Shown: piece by piece, positions 57,274 through 64,000 of the stretch
Layout: every line of letters begins with the position of its first letter
Position numbering within the stretch: the first letter of the stretch is position 1
Source of the DNA: Sphingomonas gellani
GTDB lineage: Bacteria > Pseudomonadota > Alphaproteobacteria > Sphingomonadales > Sphingomonadaceae
NCBI RefSeq assembly: GCF_900110035.1
Contig: NZ_FOCF01000004.1
Coordinates: 69,501-133,500 of the forward strand
Length of the DNA stretch: 64,000 nt
Reading direction: 5' to 3'
Translations under genes and position numbers: made by a program
The notes under the pieces: generated by a model
What the model was told of the DNA's origin: nothing
The model's database searches: none
Seen by the model: the letters and a program-made list of their open reading frames with translations, nothing else

Positions 57274-57594
57274 ATGATCCAGCCGGAATGGGGCACGAAG
57301 CGCACGTGCCCAAAATGCGCGACGCGTTTCTATGACCTGCAGAAGGACGATCCCGTCACCTGCATCAACTGCGGTTATGGCTGGGAGCCGGAGCCGATCC
57401 TGAAGTCCAAGCAGCCGCTCGCGTTCGAGGCGGTGAAGGCCGATTCGCAAAAGCCCGACCGCGATCTGGAAGGGGACGATGAGGATCTGGCGATCGCCGA
57501 CGAGGACGAAGAGCCCTCGGCCGACGACGAGGTCGATCTGGGTGGCGACGACGATCTCGGCGTCGAGGCGCCGAGCAACGACGACGAGCATTGA
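57274..57594 (+). CDS. TIGR02300-type acidic zinc-ribbon protein
   Basis: The 106-residue protein begins [20 protein letters not shown] and has a second CxxC ([13 protein letters not shown]), together forming a zinc ribbon. The C-terminal half is extremely acidic ([20 protein letters not shown]). This conserved alphaproteobacterial protein has no known function; the layout suggests nucleic-acid or protein binding. It is divergent from aroA. Confidence 0.88.
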   Translation: MIQPEWGTKRTCPKCATRFYDLQKDDPVTCINCGYGWEPEPILKSKQPLAFEAVKADSQKPDRDLEGDDEDLAIADEDEEPSADDEVDLGGDDDLGVEAPSNDDEH

Positions 57595-57620
57595 TCCGTC
57601 CACGCGGTTGATTGAAAATC

Positions 57621-57649
57621 GGCAAGCGGTCACGAAAAGGCCGCTTGCC
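57621..57649 (+). terminator. hairpin after the zinc-ribbon gene
   Basis: Perfect 9-bp stem GGCAAGCGG / CCGCTTGCC with an 11-base A-rich loop, 26 bases after the stop and 43 bases before the tRNA. No T-tract. Confidence 0.5.
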
Positions 57650-57692
57650 AACGGCGCACACCCCGGTTAGGGGACGCGCCTTCCCGACGGAT

Positions 57693-57768
57693 GGGGCCGT
57701 AGCTCAGCTGGGAGAGCGTCGCAATGGCATTGCGAAGGTCAGGGGTTCGATCCCCCTCGGCTCCACCA
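57693..57768 (+). tRNA. tRNA-Ala(GGC)
   Basis: A 76-base cloverleaf with encoded CCA is visible. Acceptor GGGGCCG pairs with CGGCTCC (one G-U), the D arm contains AGCTCAGCTGGGAGAGC, the anticodon arm is TCGCA-ATGGCAT-TGCGA (anticodon GGC) and the T arm has GGTTCGATCC. It is intact although an integrase gene begins 90 bases downstream, which implies that the island restored the tRNA 3' end on insertion. Confidence 0.95.
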
Positions 57769-57858
57769 TTCGTACTAGGCCGTTGAAAACACGGCAAAGT
57801 ATTGGGAAACATAGGGTTTTTACAGGCGTCTAGTACAAAGGTACAAGGACGACACCCT

Positions 57859-59424
57859 ATGTGTTCCTACCTCCACCGAGCGCCCAATGGCGTCTATTAT
57901 TTCCGCATGGGGATACCTGCGGACCTGCGTCCCTTCATGGCTGGGAAGCGGGAGATAAAGCGTTCGCTAGGTCTAAAGGACCGGGACGCCGCCAAGGCCG
58001 TGATACCCGACATGACGAAAGCGGCTCATGCCCTGCTGCGGCAAGCTGAGCGGGATCGTGACACGGCTGCGAAGCCCGTTGCCAAGCCAGCGCCTCCCAA
58101 GTCCGCCGCTGCATTGGACCGCGAGCGGAGCCGGTGGGAAGCCGAGCAAGAGCAATCCGACAATCTGGCCGATGCCCTGTTCGCCTCTGACATGGAAATT
58201 GAGCGGCTAAGCCCGATCATGGATGCCGTCGCAGCCGGGATCGAACCGGATGCGCCCGTGTCCGATATCGTCCGGGCCGGGAAGCTGGCCGTGGAGCATG
58301 AGCGGGAGACAGCCGGGGCTTTGATTGCCAGTCTTCATGCCCGCTACGGACAGAATGGCGCGTCAGCAAATCAAAATCAAGCCGTAGAGTGCCGGCCGGC
58401 TACCGACTCGGGCCTGTATCTGGACGGCAAGGTTTTGGATCGCTGGGCGACGGAGCGCGGTGTGGTCCAGAAGGGCAAGGATACACATCGGGCCGTAGCC
58501 GAGTGGTTCTATGCCCGGACTGAGCGCAAGCCGGTCGAGCGGATCACGAGGCAGGACGTGCTGGCGTTCAAAGACAAGCTGCTCGCTGAGGGGCAGTCCG
58601 TCGCCAATACGAACATGAAGCTATCCCGGCTGCGGACCCTGCTCGGCTGGGCGTACCAGAACGATCTAGCGCCAGCGAACGTAGCTGAGGGCATCAGCGT
58701 CAAGGTTGCCGACAGCGGGAAGGGCAAGCGGCTTCCCTTCGCGTTGGACGAGCTACAGGCCATTTTCGCCAGCCCAGTCTATGCCAACGGGGAGCGTCCC
58801 AAGGGCGGGAAGGGCGAGGCCGCATATTGGCTCCCGCTGCTCGGGCTATTCACCGGGGCGAGGCTGGAAGAAATGGGGCAGCTTCGCGTAACGGACGTGC
58901 AGCGCCGTGAGTATCCAGATCAAGACGGTAAGATGCTTGCGGGTTGGTTCCTGCATATTACTGAGGCTACCGACGACCGGGGGCAGGCGAACCGGATCAA
59001 GAATGCTGCCAGTGAGCGGCTAGTGCCCTTGCATCCTGAGCTAGAGCGGCTGGGCTTCATTGTGTACGTCCAGGAGCTAAAGGATCAACAGGGCAGGGTA
59101 TTCCCGGACCTTGTGCCTAATATCTATGGCCGTCTGACTGCTAAGTGGGGCGAATGGTTTAGCCCCTACATGCGCACTGTCTGTGGCATTGCGGACAAGA
59201 GGAAGGTCTTTCACTCATTTCGTCATACCTTTAAGGACTACAGCCGTCGGGCTAGAATGCCAGAGGGTATTCAAAGGCAGATCATGGGGCATGCCGGTAA
59301 AGATGTGGCCGACGATTACGGCAGCGGCTATGATCTTCACAGCTTAGCGGAAGCGATGGCATCCTACCGCGTGTCGGGGCTTGACATGACCAAATCGTCT
59401 CGACTAAACGCGGCATCGACATAG
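57859..59424 (+). CDS. tyrosine-family site-specific integrase
   Basis: The 521-residue phage-type recombinase has an N-terminal arm-binding part (SYLHRAPNGVYYFRMGIPAD), a charged linker, a SAM-like core-binding domain (about 190-280) and the catalytic domain. Catalytic residues are Arg335 in FTGARLEE, Lys381 in IKNAASER, His452/Arg455 in FHSFRHTFKD, His478 in MGHAG and Tyr487 or Tyr491 in DYGSGYD. The ATG at 57859 has AAGGACG upstream. It should recombine the island with the adjacent tRNA-Ala. Excisionase was not identified. Confidence 0.93.
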   Translation: MCSYLHRAPNGVYYFRMGIPADLRPFMAGKREIKRSLGLKDRDAAKAVIPDMTKAAHALLRQAERDRDTAAKPVAKPAPPKSAAALDRERSRWEAEQEQSDNLADALFASDMEIERLSPIMDAVAAGIEPDAPVSDIVRAGKLAVEHERETAGALIASLHARYGQNGASANQNQAVECRPATDSGLYLDGKVLDRWATERGVVQKGKDTHRAVAEWFYARTERKPVERITRQDVLAFKDKLLAEGQSVANTNMKLSRLRTLLGWAYQNDLAPANVAEGISVKVADSGKGKRLPFALDELQAIFASPVYANGERPKGGKGEAAYWLPLLGLFTGARLEEMGQLRVTDVQRREYPDQDGKMLAGWFLHITEATDDRGQANRIKNAASERLVPLHPELERLGFIVYVQELKDQQGRVFPDLVPNIYGRLTAKWGEWFSPYMRTVCGIADKRKVFHSFRHTFKDYSRRARMPEGIQRQIMGHAGKDVADDYGSGYDLHSLAEAMASYRVSGLDMTKSSRLNAAST

Positions 59425-59767
59425 CCAACGACCGTCCCGTCTGTGGCCTCGCGATCCTTCGGGTGACCGGTATGGAGCCAACGTAGTTGGCAAGGGATGA
59501 TCGGACGGACGCCAGCCTAGCAGTAGGTTGAGAAAAGCGGTGACGCCTTCGGGTAGGCCGTGACGAGGACCGGATAGGGCCGAGGTTCGTCCAGCATGGT
59601 TTGAGCGGAGGGAGTCCCCAGCCCGCTCAGCAAAACCAAACATACAGATACCCGTCCGGCCCCAGCGAAGCCCGTCAGGACTCATGTGGAAGCGGTCGGG
59701 TATCTGTGGCCGGGATTGTCTATCGCCTCTCAGCGGCTCTCCTGCGGCAAATTAGACGGGGTGCCTG
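59425..59767. other. 343-bp region between convergent integrase and cargo operon
   Basis: It contains no convincing gene; a 93-codon leftward frame (59404-59685) has no ribosome site and overlaps the integrase end. Its main feature is the inverted repeat at 59644-59707. Confidence 0.5.
59644..59707. repeat. 11-bp perfect inverted repeat, spaced 42 bp
   Basis: ACAGATACCCG (59644-59654) is matched by CGGGTATCTGT (59697-59707), with GGCC close to the inner side of the left arm and on the outer side of the right arm. It may be a bidirectional terminator or a protein-binding site between the convergent integrase and operon. Confidence 0.5.
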
Positions 59768-60646
59768 TTAGGCATCATAGCCGAGCGGGACGCCAGCCTC
59801 ACGGCGCGCCGCCTCTCCGGTCGGTGCGATGCGGATGCCGGTTGCCGTCTGCATATAGCCCAAGTCTCCTACCGGCGTGCCGTGGGAGCGTCGGGCAGCT
59901 TCCCCGGTCTGAGCGACCCGAATGCCGGTGGCGTCCTGCCCGCCCCGGTGGGGATCATAGCCGGTCATGCTCCGCCCTGCCTGTGGGCCGCTGGGAGCCT
60001 GATTGACGAGGGTATAGCCGGTTGGACCCATGACCCACTGTGGACCCGTCGCCGGTGCCTGAGGCGGCTGCGGCCCCGCCCCTCGCGGGGACGTGGACGC
60101 TACCGGAGCGGGCGCTGCGGGAGCCTGTGCGGCGGGGCTGGGAAGGCCGTTGAAGGCGAACGAGCTATTTGCCGTCTGCCCCGGTGCGAGGGTGGTGGCG
60201 TCGGGAACATCGGGCGTTGCGGCGTAGGCTTCGGACGTGCTGCCTAGGGCATCGTCAATGGTCCAGTTGGCGGCATCGGCCTCGGTCACTTCGCCCTTGC
60301 TGATCGCCAGCGCTTTCGCATCCTCAAGGATCATGGGAGCGAGGCTGTCGAGATGGCTTTCATCACCGCTGTTATTGTAGTCCGTCAGCACCTTGTCATA
60401 GAGTGCAACCGTGGCTTCATCGCTGTTGTGGATCAGATCAACGGCAAGATGCAGAGTGTTTCCCATTGCAGGGACACGCGCAATGAAGCCGTCAATGGCA
60501 TTCTTGTAGGCGATGTTGGCAGGATAGCCCTTCGCCAATTCAGCCGTAGCTGCCTGCTGTACAGTGCGGGGATTGTGACCGTGTACAGCGATCAGCGAAA
60601 GAGCCGCCTTGACCTTGATGGCCTGACGGGGAGTTAGAGCGGTCAT
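59768..60646 (-). CDS. island protein of unknown function with C-terminal repeats
   Basis: The 292-residue protein has a helical N-terminal half (about 1-140), a Pro/Ala-rich flexible linker (about 165-220) and a repetitive tail. ATGIRVAQTGEAARR and ATGIRIAPTGEAARR each precede a G-PxG-Y segment, and YDPHRGGQ / GYDA look like further degenerate copies. There is no signal peptide or known domain. AAGGAAATC precedes the ATG. It is last of a four-gene leftward operon. The layout resembles a structural or surface protein with a display tail, but that is a guess. Confidence 0.6.
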   Translation of the reverse strand: MTALTPRQAIKVKAALSLIAVHGHNPRTVQQAATAELAKGYPANIAYKNAIDGFIARVPAMGNTLHLAVDLIHNSDEATVALYDKVLTDYNNSGDESHLDSLAPMILEDAKALAISKGEVTEADAANWTIDDALGSTSEAYAATPDVPDATTLAPGQTANSSFAFNGLPSPAAQAPAAPAPVASTSPRGAGPQPPQAPATGPQWVMGPTGYTLVNQAPSGPQAGRSMTGYDPHRGGQDATGIRVAQTGEAARRSHGTPVGDLGYMQTATGIRIAPTGEAARREAGVPLGYDA

Positions 60647-60655
60647 GTGATTTCC

Positions 60656-61210
60656 TTAGGAATTGCGAGTGAACTTGGACGGGGCGGGAGCCGGGAGCGG
60701 CGGAACCTCGCCAATCGTCAGGACGGGCGGGATCGACCCTGAGCGGACGCAAGCGACCAGCCAGCGGTAAGCGTCCTTGAAACGGGGTGTATCGAAATGC
60801 GGACGGCCCGCCGTCTCCCACAGCGCCCGAATGTCACCGGCCATGCGGCGGGCTATGCGTTGCGCATCGTCTGGCAGGTCGTAGAGTGCAGGCGATACCA
60901 GACGGCCCCCAAGGCTAGGCCATCCTGCCTCCCGTTCCTCTGCGGCGCGGACTAGCAGCGCGGACAGGCTGGCAGCTTCACCGGGGATGAAGGCGGCGGC
61001 TAGGGCTGCATCGGCCTTGCCGCTCATGTGCCATGCAGTGACCGCTCCCCATTCGACAAAGGCTTTGGTAGCGGCGGCGTATGGGCCTGCCCTCAGCAAC
61101 AGGTCATCAAACGTACGCGGTTCAACGTGCCAACGTGGCCTGTAATTGGCTGGGAATGAACGGCTAGGCTTTGGTGCCTCTCCCGTTCCCCAGTCATGCG
61201 GATCAGACAT
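60656..61210 (-). CDS. island protein of unknown function, 184 residues
   Basis: A mostly helical protein: YRPRWHVEPRTFDDLLLRAG, then FVEWGAVTAWHMSGKADAAL and AQRIARRMAGDIRALWETAG. A Pro-rich C-terminus (PPLPAPAPSKFTRNS) follows. No domain is recognised. Its ATG shares a base with the stop of the upstream gene (TAATG), so they are coupled. It is nine bases from the next gene downstream. Confidence 0.6.
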   Translation of the reverse strand: MSDPHDWGTGEAPKPSRSFPANYRPRWHVEPRTFDDLLLRAGPYAAATKAFVEWGAVTAWHMSGKADAALAAAFIPGEAASLSALLVRAAEEREAGWPSLGGRLVSPALYDLPDDAQRIARRMAGDIRALWETAGRPHFDTPRFKDAYRWLVACVRSGSIPPVLTIGEVPPLPAPAPSKFTRNS

Positions 61211-61719
61211 TACGCTGCAACAGCGCCCTTGAAGAACCCACGGGCCTTTCCTTGCAAGTAGATCGCGAACGCTTCCTGCGGCTTGCCGGGTGCCAGCGCC
61301 ATAATCTCAGCCGGGATAGCTTCCGGTTTCTTCGTAACCAGATACTCGTAAGCATCATCGGCAAGGGCAGCGAAACCATTGCAGGAATGCGGCTTGGGAA
61401 TGGTCGCGTTCACGGACATATCCCATGCGTCTTGCATGTAGTGAATGCTGAATGCCGTATCGATCAGGCTTTCGCCGGGCCGAACCTCGACGCGGATATC
61501 TGAGAAGCGGGCAAGCCGTAGATTGCGGGCCTCTACCTGTTCGTCAGCAAGCGCGGTAGCGAACCGTTCCTTCGCATCCTTCAATGCCCGGTCGAGCTTG
61601 TTAGCCGCATCAATGGCAGGCTTGCCGATTAAGTCTATAGTCGAATTTACCTTCAGCAAGTCGGCGCCAAGACTTTCAATCTCAGTGGCAATAGCAGCAA
61701 GGGTTTCAGAGTTGGTCAT
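61210..61719 (-). CDS. island protein of unknown function, 169 residues
   Basis: The N-terminal third is a heptad-like helix (ETLAAIATEIESLGADLLKV ... DAANKLDRALKDAKERFATALADEQ), probably a coiled coil. A compact domain follows (RFSDIRVEVRPGESLIDTAF ... MQDAWDMSVNATIPKPHSC ... LAPGKPQEAFAIYLQGKARGF). AAGGAAAAG precedes the ATG. No family recognised. It is coupled to the next gene by a one-base overlap. Confidence 0.6.
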   Translation of the reverse strand: MTNSETLAAIATEIESLGADLLKVNSTIDLIGKPAIDAANKLDRALKDAKERFATALADEQVEARNLRLARFSDIRVEVRPGESLIDTAFSIHYMQDAWDMSVNATIPKPHSCNGFAALADDAYEYLVTKKPEAIPAEIMALAPGKPQEAFAIYLQGKARGFFKGAVAA

Positions 61720-61741
61720 GGCTTTTCCTTGTATGGGTGGA

Positions 61742-62005
61742 TTAGCGACGGGGAGCGAAAGCGCCGACGCCTAGCTTTTCATCGCGATAGTTATGGATAG
61801 TTCCGGTATCGGCATCAGCAGCGGCCATCAGCTTGGCGATAGATGGTCGGCCAGCGGGCTTACGGACTGCATATTCGGGCAGTGGAATGTTCAGCACGTC
61901 GAGGGCGAGGCGGAAGCCGCTACGGATACGGCCATCAACCTGCCCGACATGAGCAGCAATGCGGGGATCGTTCAGGCGGGTAACGTCAACATGGGTAGCG
62001 GACAT
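61742..62005 (-). CDS. small island protein, possibly DNA-binding, 87 residues
   Basis: First gene of the leftward operon. The C-terminal part AVRKPAGRPSIAKLMAAADADTGTIHNYRDEKLG could be a short helix-turn-helix-like region, but no family is certain. AAGGATAACCC precedes the ATG. It faces the AT-rich region that should contain the operon promoter, so a regulator is possible. Confidence 0.5.
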   Translation of the reverse strand: MSATHVDVTRLNDPRIAAHVGQVDGRIRSGFRLALDVLNIPLPEYAVRKPAGRPSIAKLMAAADADTGTIHNYRDEKLGVGAFAPRR

Positions 62006-62941
62006 GGGTTATCCTTCGAAAGGAGGGAGTAATATTGTCAAATGTTACAGAAAGATCGCCCGCTTGCACGTAAGCAAAACGGGACAAGGGTATTGTGACT
62101 ATGGAAGTGGTACGCCTGCCGACTGCCAACTACGGGCAATGCTACAGTCAGCAGGCTAGCAATTGCTCAGGGCCGATGGGCTTCATTGGTTTAATGAGCA
62201 ATGCGTATGGAGAGAGGCGGTTAGCATATCGTCGACATAGCTAACCACGGAACGGAACCTTGTAGGCTCGACGTTCTTACACCTCTCAGATTAGCCTAGC
62301 TATATCTCTATCGAGAAAGCCATAATCGACAGGTTCATAGCTGGACTAATCTGAAAGCTGTAGGATTGTGCATGGATTGCATTGATTGTGGCCGTAGAGT
62401 ACCCATGATCTATACTGGTATAGTATGATCCTAGATATGGTAAGTTGTTGGCTGTATCCGGCGTCCCCCCGGGCCAGATAGATATCCGAATTGTTTAATT
62501 CGTTCTGGCACTATGGGAGAGCAAAACAGCCGCATGATCCTGAGTATGATTAAGCGTGGCTTGTATTGCCGGCGTCCGATACCCTGTGCCAACTAAAGAT
62601 AGTCGTCACAGCCCATCGCTCTAAAGCTAGGCCTTGCGGCCCTATGGTATCTACAGTTAGGTACTGTCAGACCTGCTCCGGCTAAACGGACGCTAGCGAT
62701 AATGAATGGATAATATTGCAATACGGTACTAGAAAGGACCGGGCGTGAGGGCGATGATTGCTATTGCTATACGGTCCTGAAACGATGGACGAGTTGTGCC
62801 AGAGGGGTCCGAAATGTTTCCGGCTTCGTCCGGTGCAAGAATAAGCCCCGTACAGCGCCTTCCCGGTGATCGGGCAGGGTGAGTACCCGACGCCTTCCAT
62901 ATCAATTCTGGCGGGCCGTTTCCGGGCGCATACGCGGGCCT
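62006..62941. other. 936-bp AT-rich non-coding region of the island
   Basis: No frame here is convincing: a 66-codon rightward and an 87-codon leftward frame lack good ribosome sites and protein-like composition. The region is the most AT-rich part of the window and has several dyads: the hairpin at 62286-62354, the near-palindrome CTATACTGGTATAG (62410-62423) with a TATACT box, and GAATTGTTTAATTC near 62490. It may hold the operon promoter, an operator, an RNA gene or an origin-like element. Confidence 0.5.
62286..62354. repeat. long imperfect inverted repeat (17-bp arms)
   Basis: TCAGATTAGCCTAGCTA (62286-62302) pairs with TAGCTGGACTAATCTGA (62338-62354): fifteen Watson-Crick pairs, one G-U and one mismatch, around a 35-base loop. 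It is the strongest structure in the AT-rich region. As RNA it would be a stable stem; as DNA it could bind a dimeric protein. Confidence 0.6.
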
Positions 62942-63520
62942 TCAAGCCGCCCGCTTCTCGACCCGTTGAATGGCAGCGCGGGATACATCGTACTCGGTAG
63001 CGAGAGCGCCAAGGGAAACTCCCTCGCTACGGCGCTGGCGGATCGTGGCCTGCTGCTCGGCAGTGAGCGCCGATGGCCTGCCAAGCGTTTTTCCCTCGGC
63101 TTTCGCACGGGTCAGACCGGCTTGCGTCCGCTCTACTAGCAGGTCCCGTTCAAACTCAGCGACGGCAGCGATAACGCCCATGGTCATCTTGCCAGCGGGA
63201 CTAGTCAGATCGACGCCGCCGAGGGCGAGACAATGAACCTTCACCCCCTCTTTGGCGAGGCTATCGACGGTGCTGCGAACGTCCATCGCATTGCGGCCTA
63301 ACCGATCGAGCTTGGTCACGATCAGAATATCACCGGCTTCCAATCGATCTACCAGCTTGGCGAAGCCCTTGCGTTCCATAGAGGCAACGGAACCTGATAC
63401 CGTCTCAGCTACGATACGCTTGGCATCGACCGTGAAGCCAGCGCCTTCAATCTCCCGAACCTGATTGTCCGTCGTCTGATCGGCAGTGCTGACGCGACAG
63501 TAAGCAAAAGTGCGAGCCAT
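62942..63520 (-). CDS. serine recombinase (resolvase/invertase family)
   Basis: The 192-residue protein has the N-terminal catalytic domain (FAYCRVSTADQTTDNQ, nucleophile Ser11; VTKLDRLGRNAMDV; SPAGKMTMGVIAAVAEFERDLLVERT) and a C-terminal helix-turn-helix (GVSLGALATEYDVSRAAIQRV) preceded by KTLGRPSALT. This is the size and layout of Tn3/Hin-type enzymes. AGGAGG lies six bases before the ATG. Repeated TGTATCG boxes upstream look like its res site. It may resolve island dimers or invert a segment. Confidence 0.92.
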   Translation of the reverse strand: MARTFAYCRVSTADQTTDNQVREIEGAGFTVDAKRIVAETVSGSVASMERKGFAKLVDRLEAGDILIVTKLDRLGRNAMDVRSTVDSLAKEGVKVHCLALGGVDLTSPAGKMTMGVIAAVAEFERDLLVERTQAGLTRAKAEGKTLGRPSALTAEQQATIRQRRSEGVSLGALATEYDVSRAAIQRVEKRAA

Positions 63521-63530
63521 TCCGGCCTCC

Positions 63531-63613
63531 TGTATCGGTAACGTGCATCGCTATGTGAAGCGTATCGATTCCATGTCAACCTATATTCCGATACAATGAT
63601 CCAGCTTGTATCG
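63531..63613 (-). promoter_or_regulatory. res-like site and promoter of the resolvase gene
   Basis: TGTATCG occurs at 63531-63537 and 63607-63613, GTATCG at 63562-63567 and the inverse CGATACA at 63589-63595. CGATACAA (63589-63596) and TTGTATCG (63606-63613) form a perfect 8-bp dyad around nine bases. A minus-strand TTGACA (63579-63574) with a poor -10 about 17 bases on lies among the boxes. Resolvases typically bind such repeats beside their own gene and repress it. Confidence 0.5.
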
Positions 63614-63779
63614 TAACCGGTCGATATCAATACACGCTGTCAGCAAGCGCCGTAGTCCCGCCATCGATCCGGCTGGGCTGGGGCTTGGCAGTAGTGACAC
63701 GCCATGCAGGGATGGAGAACCACGCGCGATAATGCAGGTCGGGCAGGCGTGTCATAATCGTGATTGGGGAGGGGCGGCT

Positions 63780-63896
63780 ATGGGGGAGATCGCCTTAGGT
63801 TCTATCGGAAGAGACCCTCTCGCAAATCTCTACCATTTTCAGGCCGTAGGCGGATTAGTGCCGTTTGCGACTCGACATGGAAGGCCGTGTGCATAA
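63780..63896 (+). CDS. possible small protein, 38 residues
   Basis: An ATG preceded by GGGGAGGGG at good spacing opens a frame reading GEIALGSIGRDPLANLYHFQ and on to a short basic end. The ribosome site is the main support; no family is recognised. It lies 29 bases before the cut gene at the right edge and in the same direction. Confidence 0.3.
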   Translation: MGEIALGSIGRDPLANLYHFQAVGGLVPFATRHGRPCA

Positions 63897-63925
63897 GGTG
63901 GCCGTTGCATTCGGGGGAGAGACAA

Positions 63926-64000
63926 ATGAAGCTGCCTGCCGACGAAGTGAGGGCTAAGGCTTATCGAAAAGTGCCAGATGAATTTGGCGGATTGTTTCGT
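63926..64000 (+). CDS. partial gene cut by the window end
   Basis: GGGGGAGAG precedes an ATG that opens a frame running off the edge; the 25 visible residues begin KLPADEVRAKAYRKVPDEFG. Composition is protein-like and the ribosome site is good. Function cannot be assigned from this fragment. Confidence 0.5.
   Translation, partial: MKLPADEVRAKAYRKVPDEFGGLFR

Larger units (their letters stand above)
57769..64000. mobile_element. genomic island inserted at tRNA-Ala(GGC), left part
   Basis: Immediately after the tRNA come an integrase gene, a leftward operon of unknown genes, an AT-rich region, a serine resolvase and a cut gene. Composition is visibly less GC-rich than the preceding 57 kb. The left end is inferred to be at the tRNA 3' end; the right end and second attachment copy are beyond the window. 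An inverted pair GTACTAG (57772-57778) / CTAGTAC (57830-57836) near the left end may be integrase arm sites. No capsid, conjugation, toxin or resistance gene is recognised here. Confidence 0.75.

Noticed and set aside
59404..59685. 93-codon leftward frame after the integrase
   Set aside because: Overlaps the integrase end, lacks a ribosome site and has low-quality composition.
59415..62247. Similar words TCGACATAGCCAACGAC (about 59416) and TCGACATAGCTAACCAC (about 62231) as a possible att or recombination repeat
   Set aside because: Only ten contiguous matching bases; such matches are expected by chance over this distance.
62682..62945. 87-codon leftward frame in the AT-rich region
   Set aside because: No ribosome site, no hydrophobic core pattern; probably chance.
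57769..64000. Second copy of the tRNA-Ala 3' end as right attachment site
   Set aside because: No copy of the GGTTCGATCCCCCTCGGCTC segment was seen in this interval; the right end is probably outside the window.

Overview
The window looks like chromosome of a GC-rich alphaproteobacterium, most likely Sphingomonas or a close relative. This is inferred from gene content and order, not from a database search. Supporting signs are a class II EPSP synthase next to cmk and an acidic zinc-ribbon protein, mrp divergent from hflKC followed by degP, a complete Anbu cluster, and many GTG/TTG starts with 4-base start/stop overlaps. Coding density is high up to about 57.6 kb. From 57.7 kb onward the base composition becomes visibly more AT-rich.

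Layout: 1-3.9 kb holds two secreted alpha/beta hydrolases around a GH9 glycosidase. 3.9-10.9 kb is one leftward unit (TonB receptor, Sel1 protein, PiuC-type dioxygenase, PepSY membrane protein, DUF2271, DUF4198, ApbE) behind a Fur-like promoter; it reads as iron uptake coupled to a periplasmic flavinylated redox chain. 11-16.7 kb has a Sad-type aldehyde dehydrogenase, a sugar porter, a lipoprotein and an ArsR/SDR divergent pair. 16.8-21.4 kb has a ClpP-like protein facing the Anbu proteasome-homologue cluster (Anbu, transglutaminase, alpha-E, circularly permuted ATP-grasp). 21.6-28.4 kb is an N-acetylglucosamine region (GH9, GH20, GntR regulator) that ends in an in-frame chimera of a NagX-like acyltransferase and the C-terminus of NagA, apparently a deletion scar.

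28.5-45.6 kb contains small ORFs in an atypical patch, an ABC exporter, a LysR/aldo-keto reductase pair, a GH92 alpha-mannosidase, SDRs, a GH130-like protein, a COG2509-type flavoprotein, RluE, an RNase H-like protein, a carboxylesterase, a ferredoxin-reductase-type flavoprotein, glutaredoxin, TspO and a CoA-binding protein. 45.9-57.6 kb is mostly conserved housekeeping sequence: Mrp, HflK/HflC, DegP, a HerA-like ATPase, an M20 amidohydrolase, a receiver protein, Cmk, an aminopeptidase-like hydrolase, AroA and a zinc-ribbon protein.

A tRNA-Ala(GGC) at 57.7 kb is followed at once by a tyrosine integrase. An island continues to the right edge with a four-gene leftward operon of unknown proteins, a 0.9-kb AT-rich structured non-coding region, a serine resolvase with res-like repeats and a gene cut by the window end. 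The far attachment site is not in the window. The least explained material is this island, the NagX-NagA chimera and the TonB/PiuC/DUF2271/ApbE unit.
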